A stretch of DNA of 64,000 nucleotides from Salinicola socius (GTDB lineage: Bacteria; Pseudomonadota; Gammaproteobacteria; Pseudomonadales; Halomonadaceae): contig NZ_MSDO01000009.1 in assembly GCF_001937195.1 (NCBI RefSeq), positions 62,001 to 126,000 on the forward strand, written 5' to 3'. Each line of letters begins with the position of its first letter. Position 1 is the stretch's first letter. Of the stretch, positions 1 through 9,500 are shown piece after piece. The position numbers and the translations under genes are program-made. Below the pieces are notes generated by a model that saw nothing but the letters and a program-made list of their open reading frames with translations, had not been told where the DNA came from and ran no database searches.

Positions 1-2
1 GT

Positions 3-1436
3 GCTCAAGATCCGCTGGCGTCGACGTTCGGCGCCGGAACCGATGTGGGTCTGCTCGGCATCGAACCGGCGACGCGGCGGCGAAACCGTGTCAATGGGGT
101 GATCAGACCCGCTGGCGATGCCTTCGTCATCGAGGTGCGACAGAGTTTCGGCAATTGCCCGCAGTACATTCGCGAGCGCGAATGGCGGTGGGTCGGTCCG
201 GCGATCGATACCCGTGCGACCGTATCGGATCGACTGGCGGCGGAGCAGCGGGCTCGGATCGTCGCGGCCGATACCTTCTTTATCGGCTCCGGCTTCAGTT
301 CTGCCCCCGGCGGCGAATCGGGCGGAGAACCGGGCAGCGAGACAAGCATGAGCCGAGGTTACGACGCCTCTCACCGGGGCGGCGATCCCGGCTTCGTGCG
401 GGTGACCGAGAACGGAACGCTGCAGATCCCGGACTACGCCGGCAACAACTTCTTCAACACGATCGGCAATCTGATCCAGGACCCGCGCGTGGGGCTGCTG
501 TTCGTCGACTTCGAGAGCGGCGGCATGCTGCAGATCACCGGCCGGGCCCGCATCGACTGGGCGCCGCAGGAGAGTCGAGTTGAGATCCTCGACCCGAACG
601 CGAAGCGATGGATCGAGGTGACCGTCGAGCAGGTCGTGGACCGCCCGGCGGCACTGGCCCTGAGATGGCATCGCGAAGACGAGGCACCATTGCGACTGGA
701 AGTCGTCGACAAGGTGATCGAAAGCGACCAGATCACCTCCTTCTATCTGGCCGATGCCGGAGGTCGCGCGCTTCCGCCCTTCGAGGCCGGTCAGCATCTG
801 GCGGTCGAGCTGGAAATACCGCATCAGTCCATTGCCAACCGCCCGGCGCGGGTCGGTCGCAGCTACTCGCTCTCGGGATCGCCATTCGCGGGGACATATC
901 GGCTTAGCGTCAAGCGGGAAGATAGGGGCGTCGTGTCGCGCTTTCTGCATGACCGGATCGGTATCGGCGACAGGATCGCGGCGCGCTCGCCCGCGGGTGA
1001 ATTCGTCGTGCCTCCTCGGCACGGACCACTGGTGCTGGTCAGCGCCGGCGTGGGTATCACGCCGATGCTCGCGATGCTGCACGCGGTCGTGGCGGAAGCG
1101 GACAACGAGCGCCGCCCGGTCTGGTTCGTGCATGGCACGCGCAATGGCGGGGTTCACGCCTTCCGGGCCGAGGTCGAGGCGCTGCTGGCCCAGTCCGGCA
1201 GCGTGGCGCGACGCATCTTCTACAGTGCCCCGCGGTCGAGCGACAGGCCGGCTATCGACTACGACGTCAAGGGACGGATCACGGCCGATGACCTTCTCGG
1301 GCTCGGCGCCGGGCGGGAGGCGAGCTATCTGCTCTGCGGTCCGGCCCGGTTTCTCGCCGAGCTCAGCGCCGGGCTGGAAGATCGTGGTGTCGATGCGGAG
1401 CGGATCGGCTTCGAAACGTTCGGCCCGGCGGGGTGA
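3..1436 (+). CDS. PNPOx-like/ferredoxin-reductase-type flavoprotein fusion, 5' end outside window
   Basis: The frame is open to the left edge, so the start is missing; a GTG at 45 is not the likely start because the residues before it continue the fold. The first ~175 visible residues look like a pyridoxamine-phosphate-oxidase-type FMN domain (RRRNRVNG, then a NFFNTIGN...DPRVGLLFVDF stretch). The rest is a ferredoxin-NADP-reductase module: flavin motif RSYSLSGSP near residue 280, nucleotide motif GVGITPML near 345 and CGPARFL near 445. Family members often end in a plant-type 2Fe-2S domain; this one stops at FETFGPAG, so that domain is absent. Probable role: NAD(P)H-dependent reduction of an unknown partner. 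A terminator-like hairpin follows the stop. Confidence 0.8.
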   Translation, partial: AQDPLASTFGAGTDVGLLGIEPATRRRNRVNGVIRPAGDAFVIEVRQSFGNCPQYIREREWRWVGPAIDTRATVSDRLAAEQRARIVAADTFFIGSGFSSAPGGESGGEPGSETSMSRGYDASHRGGDPGFVRVTENGTLQIPDYAGNNFFNTIGNLIQDPRVGLLFVDFESGGMLQITGRARIDWAPQESRVEILDPNAKRWIEVTVEQVVDRPAALALRWHREDEAPLRLEVVDKVIESDQITSFYLADAGGRALPPFEAGQHLAVELEIPHQSIANRPARVGRSYSLSGSPFAGTYRLSVKREDRGVVSRFLHDRIGIGDRIAARSPAGEFVVPPRHGPLVLVSAGVGITPMLAMLHAVVAEADNERRPVWFVHGTRNGGVHAFRAEVEALLAQSGSVARRIFYSAPRSSDRPAIDYDVKGRITADDLLGLGAGREASYLLCGPARFLAELSAGLEDRGVDAERIGFETFGPAG

Positions 1437-1457
1437 AACGGATCGTAGGGATCAAAA

Positions 1458-1490
1458 AATACCCCAAGGGGGAAACGCCCTTGGGGTATT
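1458..1490. terminator. Bidirectional terminator-like hairpin
   Basis: A perfect 13-bp inverted repeat (1458-1470 with 1478-1490) surrounds a 7-nt loop between two convergent genes. On the minus strand the stem is followed by a T-rich run (complement of the A-run at 1454-1459), so it best serves the dehydrogenase gene reading leftward. Confidence 0.8.
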
Positions 1491-1534
1491 GCGCGACAGC
1501 ATCACTGCGTCAGGCGATCGTGAGACGATGACAT

Positions 1535-3076
1535 TCAGGGAGAGTTGCTGGCCTCGCCTTCGGACGTGGCCGATCCGTCGTCCGGCGCGGTGGCTTGTTC
1601 ACCGCTCGTGTCGGATTCCATCGCCGTACCAGACTCGTCTCCGGACATGGTGGCGTCATCCGCGGCTGCGGCAGAACCCTCTTCAGCCATCGTGGATTCA
1701 TTCGCGGGCACGGCCGCGCCATCCCCGGCGGCGGCGGATTGGCTAGTGCCGCTATCCTGCTCCGCGCTGGCACCGTCCCGCGTCACGCGCCACACCGCGT
1801 TGGTCAGATCGTCGGCAATGATCACCGAGCCATCCGGGGCGACGGTCACGCCGACCGGGCGGCCACGCGTCCGGCCATCATCGGTGAGAAAGCCGGAAAC
1901 GAAGTCGATGGGGTCTCCGGCAGGTTCGCCGTTCTGGAACGGTACGAACACGACCTTGTAACCGACGGGATCGGCGCGGTTCCAGCTGCCGTGCTCGCCG
2001 ACAAAGGCGCCATCCGCGAACTGTCCCCCTACGGCCGGGTTGGAGAAGTCGACACCGAGTGGTGCGCGGTGGGAGCTCAGGCTGTAATCCGGCGCGATTG
2101 CCGATTTCACCAGCTCCGGGTTCTCCGGCTTCACCCTAGGGTCGACGTTCTGCCCCCAATAGCTGTACGGCCAGCCGTAGAAGCCGCCTTCCTGAATCGA
2201 GGTCAGATAGTCCGGCACCAGATGGGGGCCGAGTTCGTCTCGCTCGTTGGCGACCGCCCACAGCTCGTCCGTATCCGGCTGGAAGGTCAGTGCGGTGGGG
2301 TTGCGCACGCCGGTGGCGTAGGCGCGGTGCGCACCGGTCTCCGGATCGATCTCCCAGATTTCGGCGCGGTCGACTTCCGCTTCCATGCCGCGCTCGGTGA
2401 TGTTGCTGTTGGAGCCGATACCGACATACAAGTGCTGGCCGTCCGGGCTCGCCGCCAGCGACTTGGTCCAGTGATGATTGATCCTGGCGGGAAGCGGCGT
2501 CACCACCTCGGGGTCACCGCTGGCTTCAGTCTGGCCTTGCTGGTAGTCGAACCGCACCAGGGCATCCTGGTTGGCGACGTAGAGATCGTTGCCGACCAGC
2601 GCGAGGCCGTAGGGCGCGTCGAGGTTTTCGGCAAAAACCGTCTGCTCTTCGTAGGTGCCGTCACCGTCGCTGTCGCGCAGCAGCGTCAGGCGGTTGCCGC
2701 CCTTGACCGAGGTCTTGCCCTTCGCCTTGATCACGCCGGCGATGAAATCCTTCGGCTTGAGTTTCGGGGCATGGCCGCCGCTGCCTTCGGCAACCAGAAT
2801 ATCGCCATTCGGCAGCACCAGCGTCTGACGCGGGATCTTGAGGTCGGTGGCAATGGCCTTGATGCTATAGCCATCCGGGACCGTGGGAAGCTCGTCATCC
2901 CAAGGCGCCTGTTCCGGTACGCCCATGTTGGGTAGCAGGCCGCGTTGAGGATCGGGCAGTTCCGGATTGGCGCCATACTGTGGATCGACATCGGCGGCAT
3001 TGGCGCCACCGGCCAGCAGCAGGATCGAAAGTGGAGCGGCGTAACGCAGGCGGGCGAAAGGGCGTGCGTATTTCAT
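1535..3076 (-). CDS. Exported PQQ-type glucose/sorbosone dehydrogenase-like protein with acidic tail
   Basis: 513 aa. A signal peptide is clear (residues 1-27, hydrophobic core ending GGANA). Residues ~45-430 form a six-bladed beta-propeller of the GSDH/L-sorbosone dehydrogenase family: PNGDILVAEGSGG, SPDGQHLYVGIGSNSN, GVRNPTALTF, GGFYGWPYSYWGQ and VGEHGSWNR are its typical blade motifs. It probably oxidises aldoses in the periplasm with PQQ or another cofactor; the substrate cannot be read from sequence. The last ~75 residues are a low-complexity Ser/Ala/Glu/Asp tail not part of the fold. The start overlaps the stop of the upstream DUF2231 gene (ATGA), so the two are likely translated together and the membrane protein may be a partner. 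Confidence 0.85.
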   Translation of the reverse strand: MKYARPFARLRYAAPLSILLLAGGANAADVDPQYGANPELPDPQRGLLPNMGVPEQAPWDDELPTVPDGYSIKAIATDLKIPRQTLVLPNGDILVAEGSGGHAPKLKPKDFIAGVIKAKGKTSVKGGNRLTLLRDSDGDGTYEEQTVFAENLDAPYGLALVGNDLYVANQDALVRFDYQQGQTEASGDPEVVTPLPARINHHWTKSLAASPDGQHLYVGIGSNSNITERGMEAEVDRAEIWEIDPETGAHRAYATGVRNPTALTFQPDTDELWAVANERDELGPHLVPDYLTSIQEGGFYGWPYSYWGQNVDPRVKPENPELVKSAIAPDYSLSSHRAPLGVDFSNPAVGGQFADGAFVGEHGSWNRADPVGYKVVFVPFQNGEPAGDPIDFVSGFLTDDGRTRGRPVGVTVAPDGSVIIADDLTNAVWRVTRDGASAEQDSGTSQSAAAGDGAAVPANESTMAEEGSAAAADDATMSGDESGTAMESDTSGEQATAPDDGSATSEGEASNSP

Positions 3077-3501
3077 GAAAGACCTCCGGTCTTGCGGCTG
3101 GTGAATCCGATCCAGATCGCGACCAACGAGAGCACCGCGACGACGATCGAGAGAGTCAGGCCCGTCGGCATCATCGCCCAGGCATCTCTGGCATGGACCA
3201 ACGCATTGATGAAGCCGAGAACCCAGGTCACCAGCAACAGCACGAAGTAGAGTACGGAAAGGCCGCGGCTACCGGCGGGTCGAAAAATCCCGATCAGCGC
3301 GCAGATCATCGCAAGGCCACAGAACACCAGACCTCCGGCGATCAGCCAGGAGGAGAAGGTGCTCCAGAGTATTTCAAAGCTCGTCGAATACAGGTAATCG
3401 CTTAGCGCGGCACCCAGGAAAAGCGGAAAGGCGCCGGCTAGCAACATTCCATGCAGCGGGTTCGGCCCGCTTCGTATCGGTCGGTCGGCAGTGGCAATCA
3501 T
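3073..3501 (-). CDS. DUF2231-family membrane protein
   Basis: 142 aa from the ATG at 3501, chosen because an AAGGAG-type ribosome site sits 6 nt before it; a longer frame to 3552 lacks one. Four hydrophobic spans follow an N-terminal NPLHGMLLAGAFPLFLGA stretch, the hallmark of DUF2231: helices near residues 20-40, 50-70, 85-105 and 115-135. DUF2231 proteins often neighbour periplasmic sugar dehydrogenases or cytochromes and may anchor them or carry electrons, but no haem ligand motif stands out. Four-base overlap with the dehydrogenase downstream. Confidence 0.8.
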   Translation of the reverse strand: MIATADRPIRSGPNPLHGMLLAGAFPLFLGAALSDYLYSTSFEILWSTFSSWLIAGGLVFCGLAMICALIGIFRPAGSRGLSVLYFVLLLVTWVLGFINALVHARDAWAMMPTGLTLSIVVAVLSLVAIWIGFTSRKTGGLS

Positions 3502-3724
3502 GGCAAGCTCCTTTTGCAAGTGAGGCGGCAGCATCCTGCGCCCGGGGGACATCTCGATGGAGACAACTCTCCCAGCGAAAATGCTATCTTTGCGCTGATA
3601 TGTCGTCCTTGTGGCTGGAGTCTAGTCCACTCGGAGACTCTTCACCTGAACACGATGACCTGGCTCGCTGTCTTCGCGGTTTCTCGACTGCGCCGAGCCA
3701 GACGAGGTCATCTCATGGACCATC

Positions 3725-3865
3725 ATGGCGCATCAAAAAACCAACCTCCCCACCAAGATATGTCCCGTCTGTCAGCGGCCGTTCGCCTGGCGCAAGAAGT
3801 GGGCGCGGGAGTGGGAGAATGTCGTCTACTGCTCGGAGCGATGTCGGCGCCAGGGGCGAGACTGA
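3725..3865 (+). CDS. DUF2256 small zinc-ribbon-like protein
   Basis: A 46-codon gene starting ATG at 3725. The product has the full DUF2256 pattern: a Lys/Thr/Asn start, [14 protein letters not shown], then a [13 protein letters not shown] stretch, i.e. two CxxC-like pairs (C13/C16 and C38/C42) that probably bind zinc. DUF2256 proteins are 40-60 aa and frequently lie beside cryptochrome/photolyase-like genes; none is next to it here. Function is unknown. The preceding ~220 bp hold no recognisable gene. Confidence 0.85.
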   Translation: MAHQKTNLPTKICPVCQRPFAWRKKWAREWENVVYCSERCRRQGRD

Positions 3866-3978
3866 CCCGCACGGACGGGCCTTGGGTGGTTGATCCACGT
3901 GATGGACGCGCTCCGGAGAAGTCGGGATGATCCGCCGGATGGACTACACGGATGACTCACTAGAGCGGTGACGCACGG

Positions 3979-5682
3979 ATGAAAAGAATCGGCTCGTGGC
4001 AACGATGGATGCTGGCTGTCGTGATACTGCTGGTCTCCAGCGTGTGTCTGGCGCAGTCGCAGGACGAGGGGACCGCGCAGGACTGGTACGCCCTCGATTC
4101 GCTCAACACCGGACTGGGGAAGGCGCCGGGCTCCGTCAAGCTCAGAACGCCTCGGGAATCGATGCGAACCTTCCGGGATCTCACCGATAGCGGGAATTTC
4201 GAGGCGGCGGCGCATATCCTCAACCTCGCCGACCTGACACCGGCGGCGCAGCGCGAACGGGGTGCCGAACTGGCCCGGCAGCTCTCCGAGATATTCCAGC
4301 GGGGCAAATCGATACGGATCTCCAGCCTTTCCGGGCGCCAGGACGCTGCCATCGAAGATCCGACGGGAGAGAGTCCTCAGGCCGGTAAGCCGCGTCGGGA
4401 TATCGAGCTGGCTTCCCTCGAGGCCGACGGTAACGCCTATGACATCCGGCTGGGGCGATACCAGCTGGGGAACGAGGAGCCGGTCTGGCTGATCATGCCG
4501 GAGAGCGTGGCCGCGATTCCGGCACTCTATCGGGAGTACGGCCCAACAGAATTCGAGCGACACATACCGGAAAGCCTCAAGGGCTCCTTCGGGGTGCTCA
4601 GGATCTGGGAATGGATCGCCATTCCGCTGGTGCTGCTGGGCGTCGCCCTCGTTGGCAAGGGCGTCTATCGACTGGTCGAGTGGGTGACACGCTGGCTGCC
4701 GTCCGGTTCGCCGAGCATTTTTGCCAAGCAGATTCGCGGCCCCGTGGCACTCATCGTGATGTCGCTGTTGACCCAGGCGCTACTCGATTACGTCGTTTCC
4801 TTTTCGGCGGCGGCAACCATCACGCTGCGAGTCGTGCTGATCGCCATTCTGGCCTGGGGCGCCGGCGCCGTTGCACTGCGTCTGGTCGATACCATGATGC
4901 TGAAGATGACTCGCCGCCTCGCCGGGCAGATCGACGACTCCAAACCCAAGGACGAGCGCAAGCTGCTGACCACGCTGTACGCGGTGCGTCGGATCATCAT
5001 TCTGATCATGGTGACGGCGGTCACGATCTACGTGCTGGGCCAGATCCAGCTATTCGAGACGCTAGGATTGTCGATTCTGGCCTCGGCCAGCGTATTGGCG
5101 GTTCTGGTGGGCGTGGCGGGGCAGGCGGTGCTCGGCAACATCCTGTCGTCGTTCCAGCTGTCGCTGGCGAAGCCGATACGGGTCGGCGATCTGGTGGCGT
5201 TCGAGGGGCAGTGGGCTTATGTCGAGGGGATCTTCTATACCTATATCCGGCTGCGACTCTGGAACGAACGGCGCCTCATCGTTCCGGTCACCTATTTTGC
5301 ATCGAAGGCGTTCGAGAATCTCTCCGCCAAGAGCACGAAGGAGTATCGGAGCCTGGTGCTGACGCTGCACCTGAGCGCCGATATCTCGCTGGTGAGGGAA
5401 AAGTTCCTCGAATTCGCCAAGGCCGAGGAGAACGTCATCGAGCATCACAAGCTGCTCTGCTGTGTCACCGATCAGAATGGCCCGGCGCAGACGGTCACCT
5501 GCTATCTGATGACGATCGATCCATTATCGGGGTGGGCCGCCGAGGTGAGTGTCAGAGAAAAGCTGTTGGCATTCATTCGCGACGAGCATCCCGAATGGTG
5601 GCCGAGGGAGGTCGTCGTGATCAGTCATCGGGACATCGCCCGCGGCCACACCACTGCCGGTGACGATGACGTCACCCAGTGA
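3979..5682 (+). CDS. MscS-family mechanosensitive ion channel
   Basis: 567 aa. Signal peptide at residues 1-26 (ending CLAQS) is followed by a ~180-residue periplasmic domain. Five hydrophobic spans follow, near residues 205-235, 250-275, 278-305, 332-355 and 362-390. The last is the pore helix, rich in Gly/Ala (GVAGQAVLGNILSSF), leading into the MscS beta domain (KPIRVGDLVAF, RLRLWNERRLIVP). Such channels open when the membrane is stretched and release solutes after osmotic downshift, fitting a halotolerant host. It is larger than E. coli MscS (286 aa) because of the periplasmic N-terminal part. It converges on the small lipoprotein gene downstream. Confidence 0.88.
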   Translation: MKRIGSWQRWMLAVVILLVSSVCLAQSQDEGTAQDWYALDSLNTGLGKAPGSVKLRTPRESMRTFRDLTDSGNFEAAAHILNLADLTPAAQRERGAELARQLSEIFQRGKSIRISSLSGRQDAAIEDPTGESPQAGKPRRDIELASLEADGNAYDIRLGRYQLGNEEPVWLIMPESVAAIPALYREYGPTEFERHIPESLKGSFGVLRIWEWIAIPLVLLGVALVGKGVYRLVEWVTRWLPSGSPSIFAKQIRGPVALIVMSLLTQALLDYVVSFSAAATITLRVVLIAILAWGAGAVALRLVDTMMLKMTRRLAGQIDDSKPKDERKLLTTLYAVRRIIILIMVTAVTIYVLGQIQLFETLGLSILASASVLAVLVGVAGQAVLGNILSSFQLSLAKPIRVGDLVAFEGQWAYVEGIFYTYIRLRLWNERRLIVPVTYFASKAFENLSAKSTKEYRSLVLTLHLSADISLVREKFLEFAKAEENVIEHHKLLCCVTDQNGPAQTVTCYLMTIDPLSGWAAEVSVREKLLAFIRDEHPEWWPREVVVISHRDIARGHTTAGDDDVTQ

Positions 5683-5737
5683 CCGCGGATTGATCGCGCT
5701 GGCGCTCGGGTTCTGGGCCGGGCGCCAGACACTGAAG

Positions 5738-6175
5738 TTACCGGCAAGCTTCCTCGCCATCGGCCCACATCCAGTAGCCGGTGCCGAACAGCAGGCCGAC
5801 GATCAGCCCCGGCCCTGTCGCGGCGCCCGCCAGCACGGCCAAATTCCAGCCGCCCGCGGCCATGCCGGCGGTCTCCACGCCGTAGTGGGCGCAGTCTTCA
5901 CTCAATCCGCCGTACTCGTGGAGTGAGTACTTGATGCCTTGCTTCACGCCCACAGCCGCCAGCGCCGTGAGGTACGGATCGCCGATAGAAGATAGGAGCG
6001 GATTGGCCTCGCTGTAGCCATGATCCAGAGCGTAGGCAGTCGTAGCCGCGTCCAGTGCCGTACCCAGCCCCGGAGCGCGTGTCGTGGCACATCCGGTGAG
6101 CGTGATGGTTGCCAGCGCGGCTCCTATGAGCATTATCGAGCGGGTCAGTCTCGAGCGAGTGTGTATCGGTTTCAT
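5738..6175 (-). CDS. Small lipoprotein of unknown function
   Basis: 145 aa. A lipoprotein signal (lipobox LTGC, Cys near residue 29) predicts membrane anchoring. The rest has two or three weakly hydrophobic, Gly/Ala-rich segments (near 75-90 and 105-135) and a DAATTAYALDHGYSEANPLL stretch like that of small DUF5658-type membrane proteins, though I cannot confirm the family. No function can be assigned. It stands alone, converging on the MscS-like gene; an AT-rich stretch at about 6340-6390 could hold its promoter. Confidence 0.65.
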   Translation of the reverse strand: MKPIHTRSRLTRSIMLIGAALATITLTGCATTRAPGLGTALDAATTAYALDHGYSEANPLLSSIGDPYLTALAAVGVKQGIKYSLHEYGGLSEDCAHYGVETAGMAAGGWNLAVLAGAATGPGLIVGLLFGTGYWMWADGEEACR

Positions 6176-6539
6176 GTCGACGGTTCTCTGATATCGGCCG
6201 CTAAGCGGCGTGACGGTATCTGTAGTGCCGTCTCCATGGTCGATACGCGGAATCGCTTACGCCCACCGGATAGATCCTGACGGCTAGATATCCAGTGATG
6301 ACTGGACCGGCCCTTGCTATCGGCGCGTGGGGAGGCGAACTTTAATTAAGATTTTTGACTTTAATCTATATATTTATAGGTATCTGATGGGGCTGATATT
6401 TTCCGTCCCACTTTTTTGCGGCGTAAGGTCAGGCGGAGGTGATCGCGGCTAGAGAAGGAAGGGTCGGCGGCGCTCGGGGTTACCGTTTTCCATCCGCCGG
6501 ACGGTATCGGCGGATGGGAAATCGGCAGGTCAACCAGAT
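6176..6539. other. Intergenic region, AT-rich with one hairpin
   Basis: No convincing gene. The part at 6340-6390 is strikingly AT-rich compared with the rest of the window (TTTAATTAAG followed by TATATATTTATAGG) and could carry a promoter for the lipoprotein reading leftward. The 6486-6521 hairpin belongs to the end of the large gene. Confidence 0.5.
6486..6521 (-). terminator. Hairpin downstream of the 1329-aa gene
   Basis: A 14-bp near-perfect stem (6486-6499 with 6508-6521, one G-T pair) with an 8-nt loop starts about 20 nt beyond the stop of the large leftward gene. No strong T-run follows, so it may act as a weak terminator or an mRNA-stabilising stem. Confidence 0.5.
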
Positions 6540-9500
6540 TCAATCGATGTTCAGAAACGCCTTCAAGTCATCCAGATCATTATAGTCGTCGCTGCTACCC
6601 AGCAGTTCATCGATCCTGGCCGCGAGCCGCTTGTCCAGGACGCCATCCGGGCGGGTAATGTCGTGAAGTTCGGTCAGATAATTGGTGAACTTGTCGAATT
6701 CACCTTCGATCTTGCTATTGGCATTGGGCGTCAGCACGTACCAGGTACCCGATTTCTTGAAGTAAATCTGGTCATTGCCGGATCCGCGTCCCACTCTAAT
6801 GGAAGCGACGTCGACCTTGTCGATATCCTCCTTGAAATCCCCGAAATTGCCCGGCGATCCCGAATCGCCGAAGATACTGACCGTTCCCGGATTTTCATCC
6901 CAGGCCGCGGGTGCGTCGGCATCGAGATACTGCCTGATGGCGTCGGTATCGTTGTATCTATCGGTCTTGGCGAAGACATCATTCATCTCATCGACCCGGT
7001 TCTGGTCCAGTGTTCCATCGGGGCTGGCAATGTCATGAAGGTCGGTCAGGTAACGGATGATCTTTTCCCGGGTACTCCGATCGGTGCTGTCGCCCTCGGA
7101 GGTGTTGATGATCTGCTTCACTCCCTCCTTGACGAAGATGACGCGTCCATCGTCTTTCAGCGTTATCGAACCGATGTCGACGCGGTCGATGTCTTCCTTG
7201 AAGTCGCCATAGGTCCCGGGGATGCCACCATCGCCGAAGACCGGTAGTCCACTGGGATCGGTGCCGAGACCGAGTTCTTCGCGCAGCTCGTCGAGATCGT
7301 TGTAGTCGTCGGAACCCCCCAGTAGCTCGTCAATCTCGTCTGCCAATTCCTGGTCGAGTTCGCCTTCCGGATGGACCATGATGTAGAGATTCTTCAGATA
7401 GTCGAAGATATCGTTGGCATCACTTTTCGATAGACTCCCGCGGTTCTCGGTGTCGAGTTGCCAGCGTACGCCATCCTTGATGAAGGTGATCTTGCTGCTA
7501 TCGGTCGAGTCCAGTTCGATGGAGTCGATCTCGACCCGGTCGATGTCCTCCTCGAAATCCTCGAACGTGCCGGCCTTGTGTGCCCCATCCTTGCCCAACA
7601 GAAAAGGCTGTGAATCATCCAGCGCACGCTTGAGATCCTCGATATCGTTATAGCGATCGGATTCGTCATGAAGCCGGGTAATGCGGTCGATGATTTTCTG
7701 GTCGCGCTTTCCATCGGGATGGGTGATTTCGTGAAGATCGGTGAGATACTCGATGATCTCCTTGCGATCGTCCTCACCGGCTTTTTCACCAATCAGCGGA
7801 TCGATGACCTGCTTGACGCCGTCCTTGACGAAGATGATGCGGCCATCGTCGGCCAGCGCTATCGAACCGATGTCGACGCGGTCGACGTCTTCCTTGAAAT
7901 CACTGGCGGTGCCGGGCTTACCGTCGTCACCGAAGCGAGGCAGGCCAGAAGGATCCGGCGTGCCTTCGCCGATGCCGGCGTCGTGATCGTCGTCCCAGTC
8001 ATCGAACCAGTCGTCGGAGATGTTGCCGTGCTCTTCGACGTAGTCGGTGAAGTCCTCGTACTGCTCCGGCCTGGCCTCCCACATCGGCGTGTCTTCGGGG
8101 TAGAGGTCGTCGTAGCGACTGGAGCCGTGGTAGTAGTTGTATTCGTAGCGGGCGTGGAGCACGTAGTTGAGCTTGTCTCCCCAGTCGTCCTCGGTGACGC
8201 CGAGCCCGCTCCAGGTGTTGAAATCGTCCCGCACTTCGCCTGCCTTCTGGTCCTGCTTCTGCTTGGCGATCACGCCGGTGACGATGGCGGCAATGGCGCC
8301 GAAGCCGACACCGGCGATCCCCAGCACGCCCGAGGCCACGCCCAGCGCAGATGCCGTCGCCGGCCCCGCGATCATGCTCGCCAATTGGGTGCCCGCCATG
8401 CCGGCGATCCCCACGCCACCGAGCAGCTGCATGGAGGCGGCGGCGTACTCGCTGGGCAAGGCATCGGGATTGTCGCGCAGTTGGTCGATCGACATGGCGC
8501 CAAGGGCAATATCCAGGACGCCACCGGCGCCGTCGGCGATACCACCGACCGTTCCCAGCACCGTGCCTACGATTCTAAGCTTGCTGGGAGAGTCCATTTC
8601 GCTCGGATCGAGCCCCATGTTGCTGATGCGCTCGTCGACCATACCCATCACGCTGGCGCGGCTATCGGCGTCCAGCGCGTCGAGATTGTCGGCCAGGTTC
8701 TGACCATTCTGGCTTCCGGCATTGGATATCCGGTCGTTGGGGTCGTCCAGCGCCTGCTCGAGACCGACGTCGGCATCATCGGGAAGCGGGACGAAGCGCG
8801 CGCTGTCACCGTCACCGCTGGCGATCTCGTCGAAGAAGCGCTCGACGTCGTCTGCCCAACCCGGTGAGAGATCGGGTTCGTCCAGCTGCGGGGGCGTACC
8901 GGAAATCGCCTGACGCTGGCTCTCGAGAGAATCCAGTTCGTGGACATCGAGCTCCGGCACCGAAACGCTGCTCGTCGAGTCCGGAAACAGCTCGGCATAG
9001 CCCTGACGAAGCTGGTCGTTTTCCTCGAGCCCGAGCTGAGTCGCCATGCCGGGCTTGTTGAAGAGGGTTTCCAGTGTCTTGGTGGCCGCCAGCGCCATGG
9101 CAGGGGAGGTCGCCACGGTAATCAGCAGCAATCGCGCCGCCGCCATGCGGTCCTCCTTGGTTTCTCCCAGATTCTTGTTGAGTGTATAGATCGCGGCGGT
9201 GGCCGTGAGGATGCCACCCATGCCGGGCAGCACGCCGTTCTTCATGCTGGCCTGGAGCAGTGCGGCGGCGCCGTTTCTCACCCCGGTGGGCAGGTCGGAG
9301 TTGTTCTGGCCGATGACCTGGGAGATCCGCGACGAGACGTCCTTGATATCGAACTTGCCGTTCTCCTTGAAAGAGTCGAGGACGGCGTTGGTGGCAATCT
9401 TGACTGCCGCCTTGTAGCTATCCAGCCCACGCTTGACGTCGTCGGGCAGGTTGCCCTCGCCATTCTTGAGATAGTTCTGGACGGCCCTGTCGGAGAAGGT

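Noticed and set aside
1595-2935. 446-codon rightward frame opposite the sorbosone dehydrogenase
   Set aside because: No domain; opposite strand encodes clear propeller motifs and a signal peptide.
6361-6543. 60-codon leftward frame downstream of the giant gene
   Set aside because: Spans a hairpin and AT-rich DNA; Ser/Pro-rich without family features.
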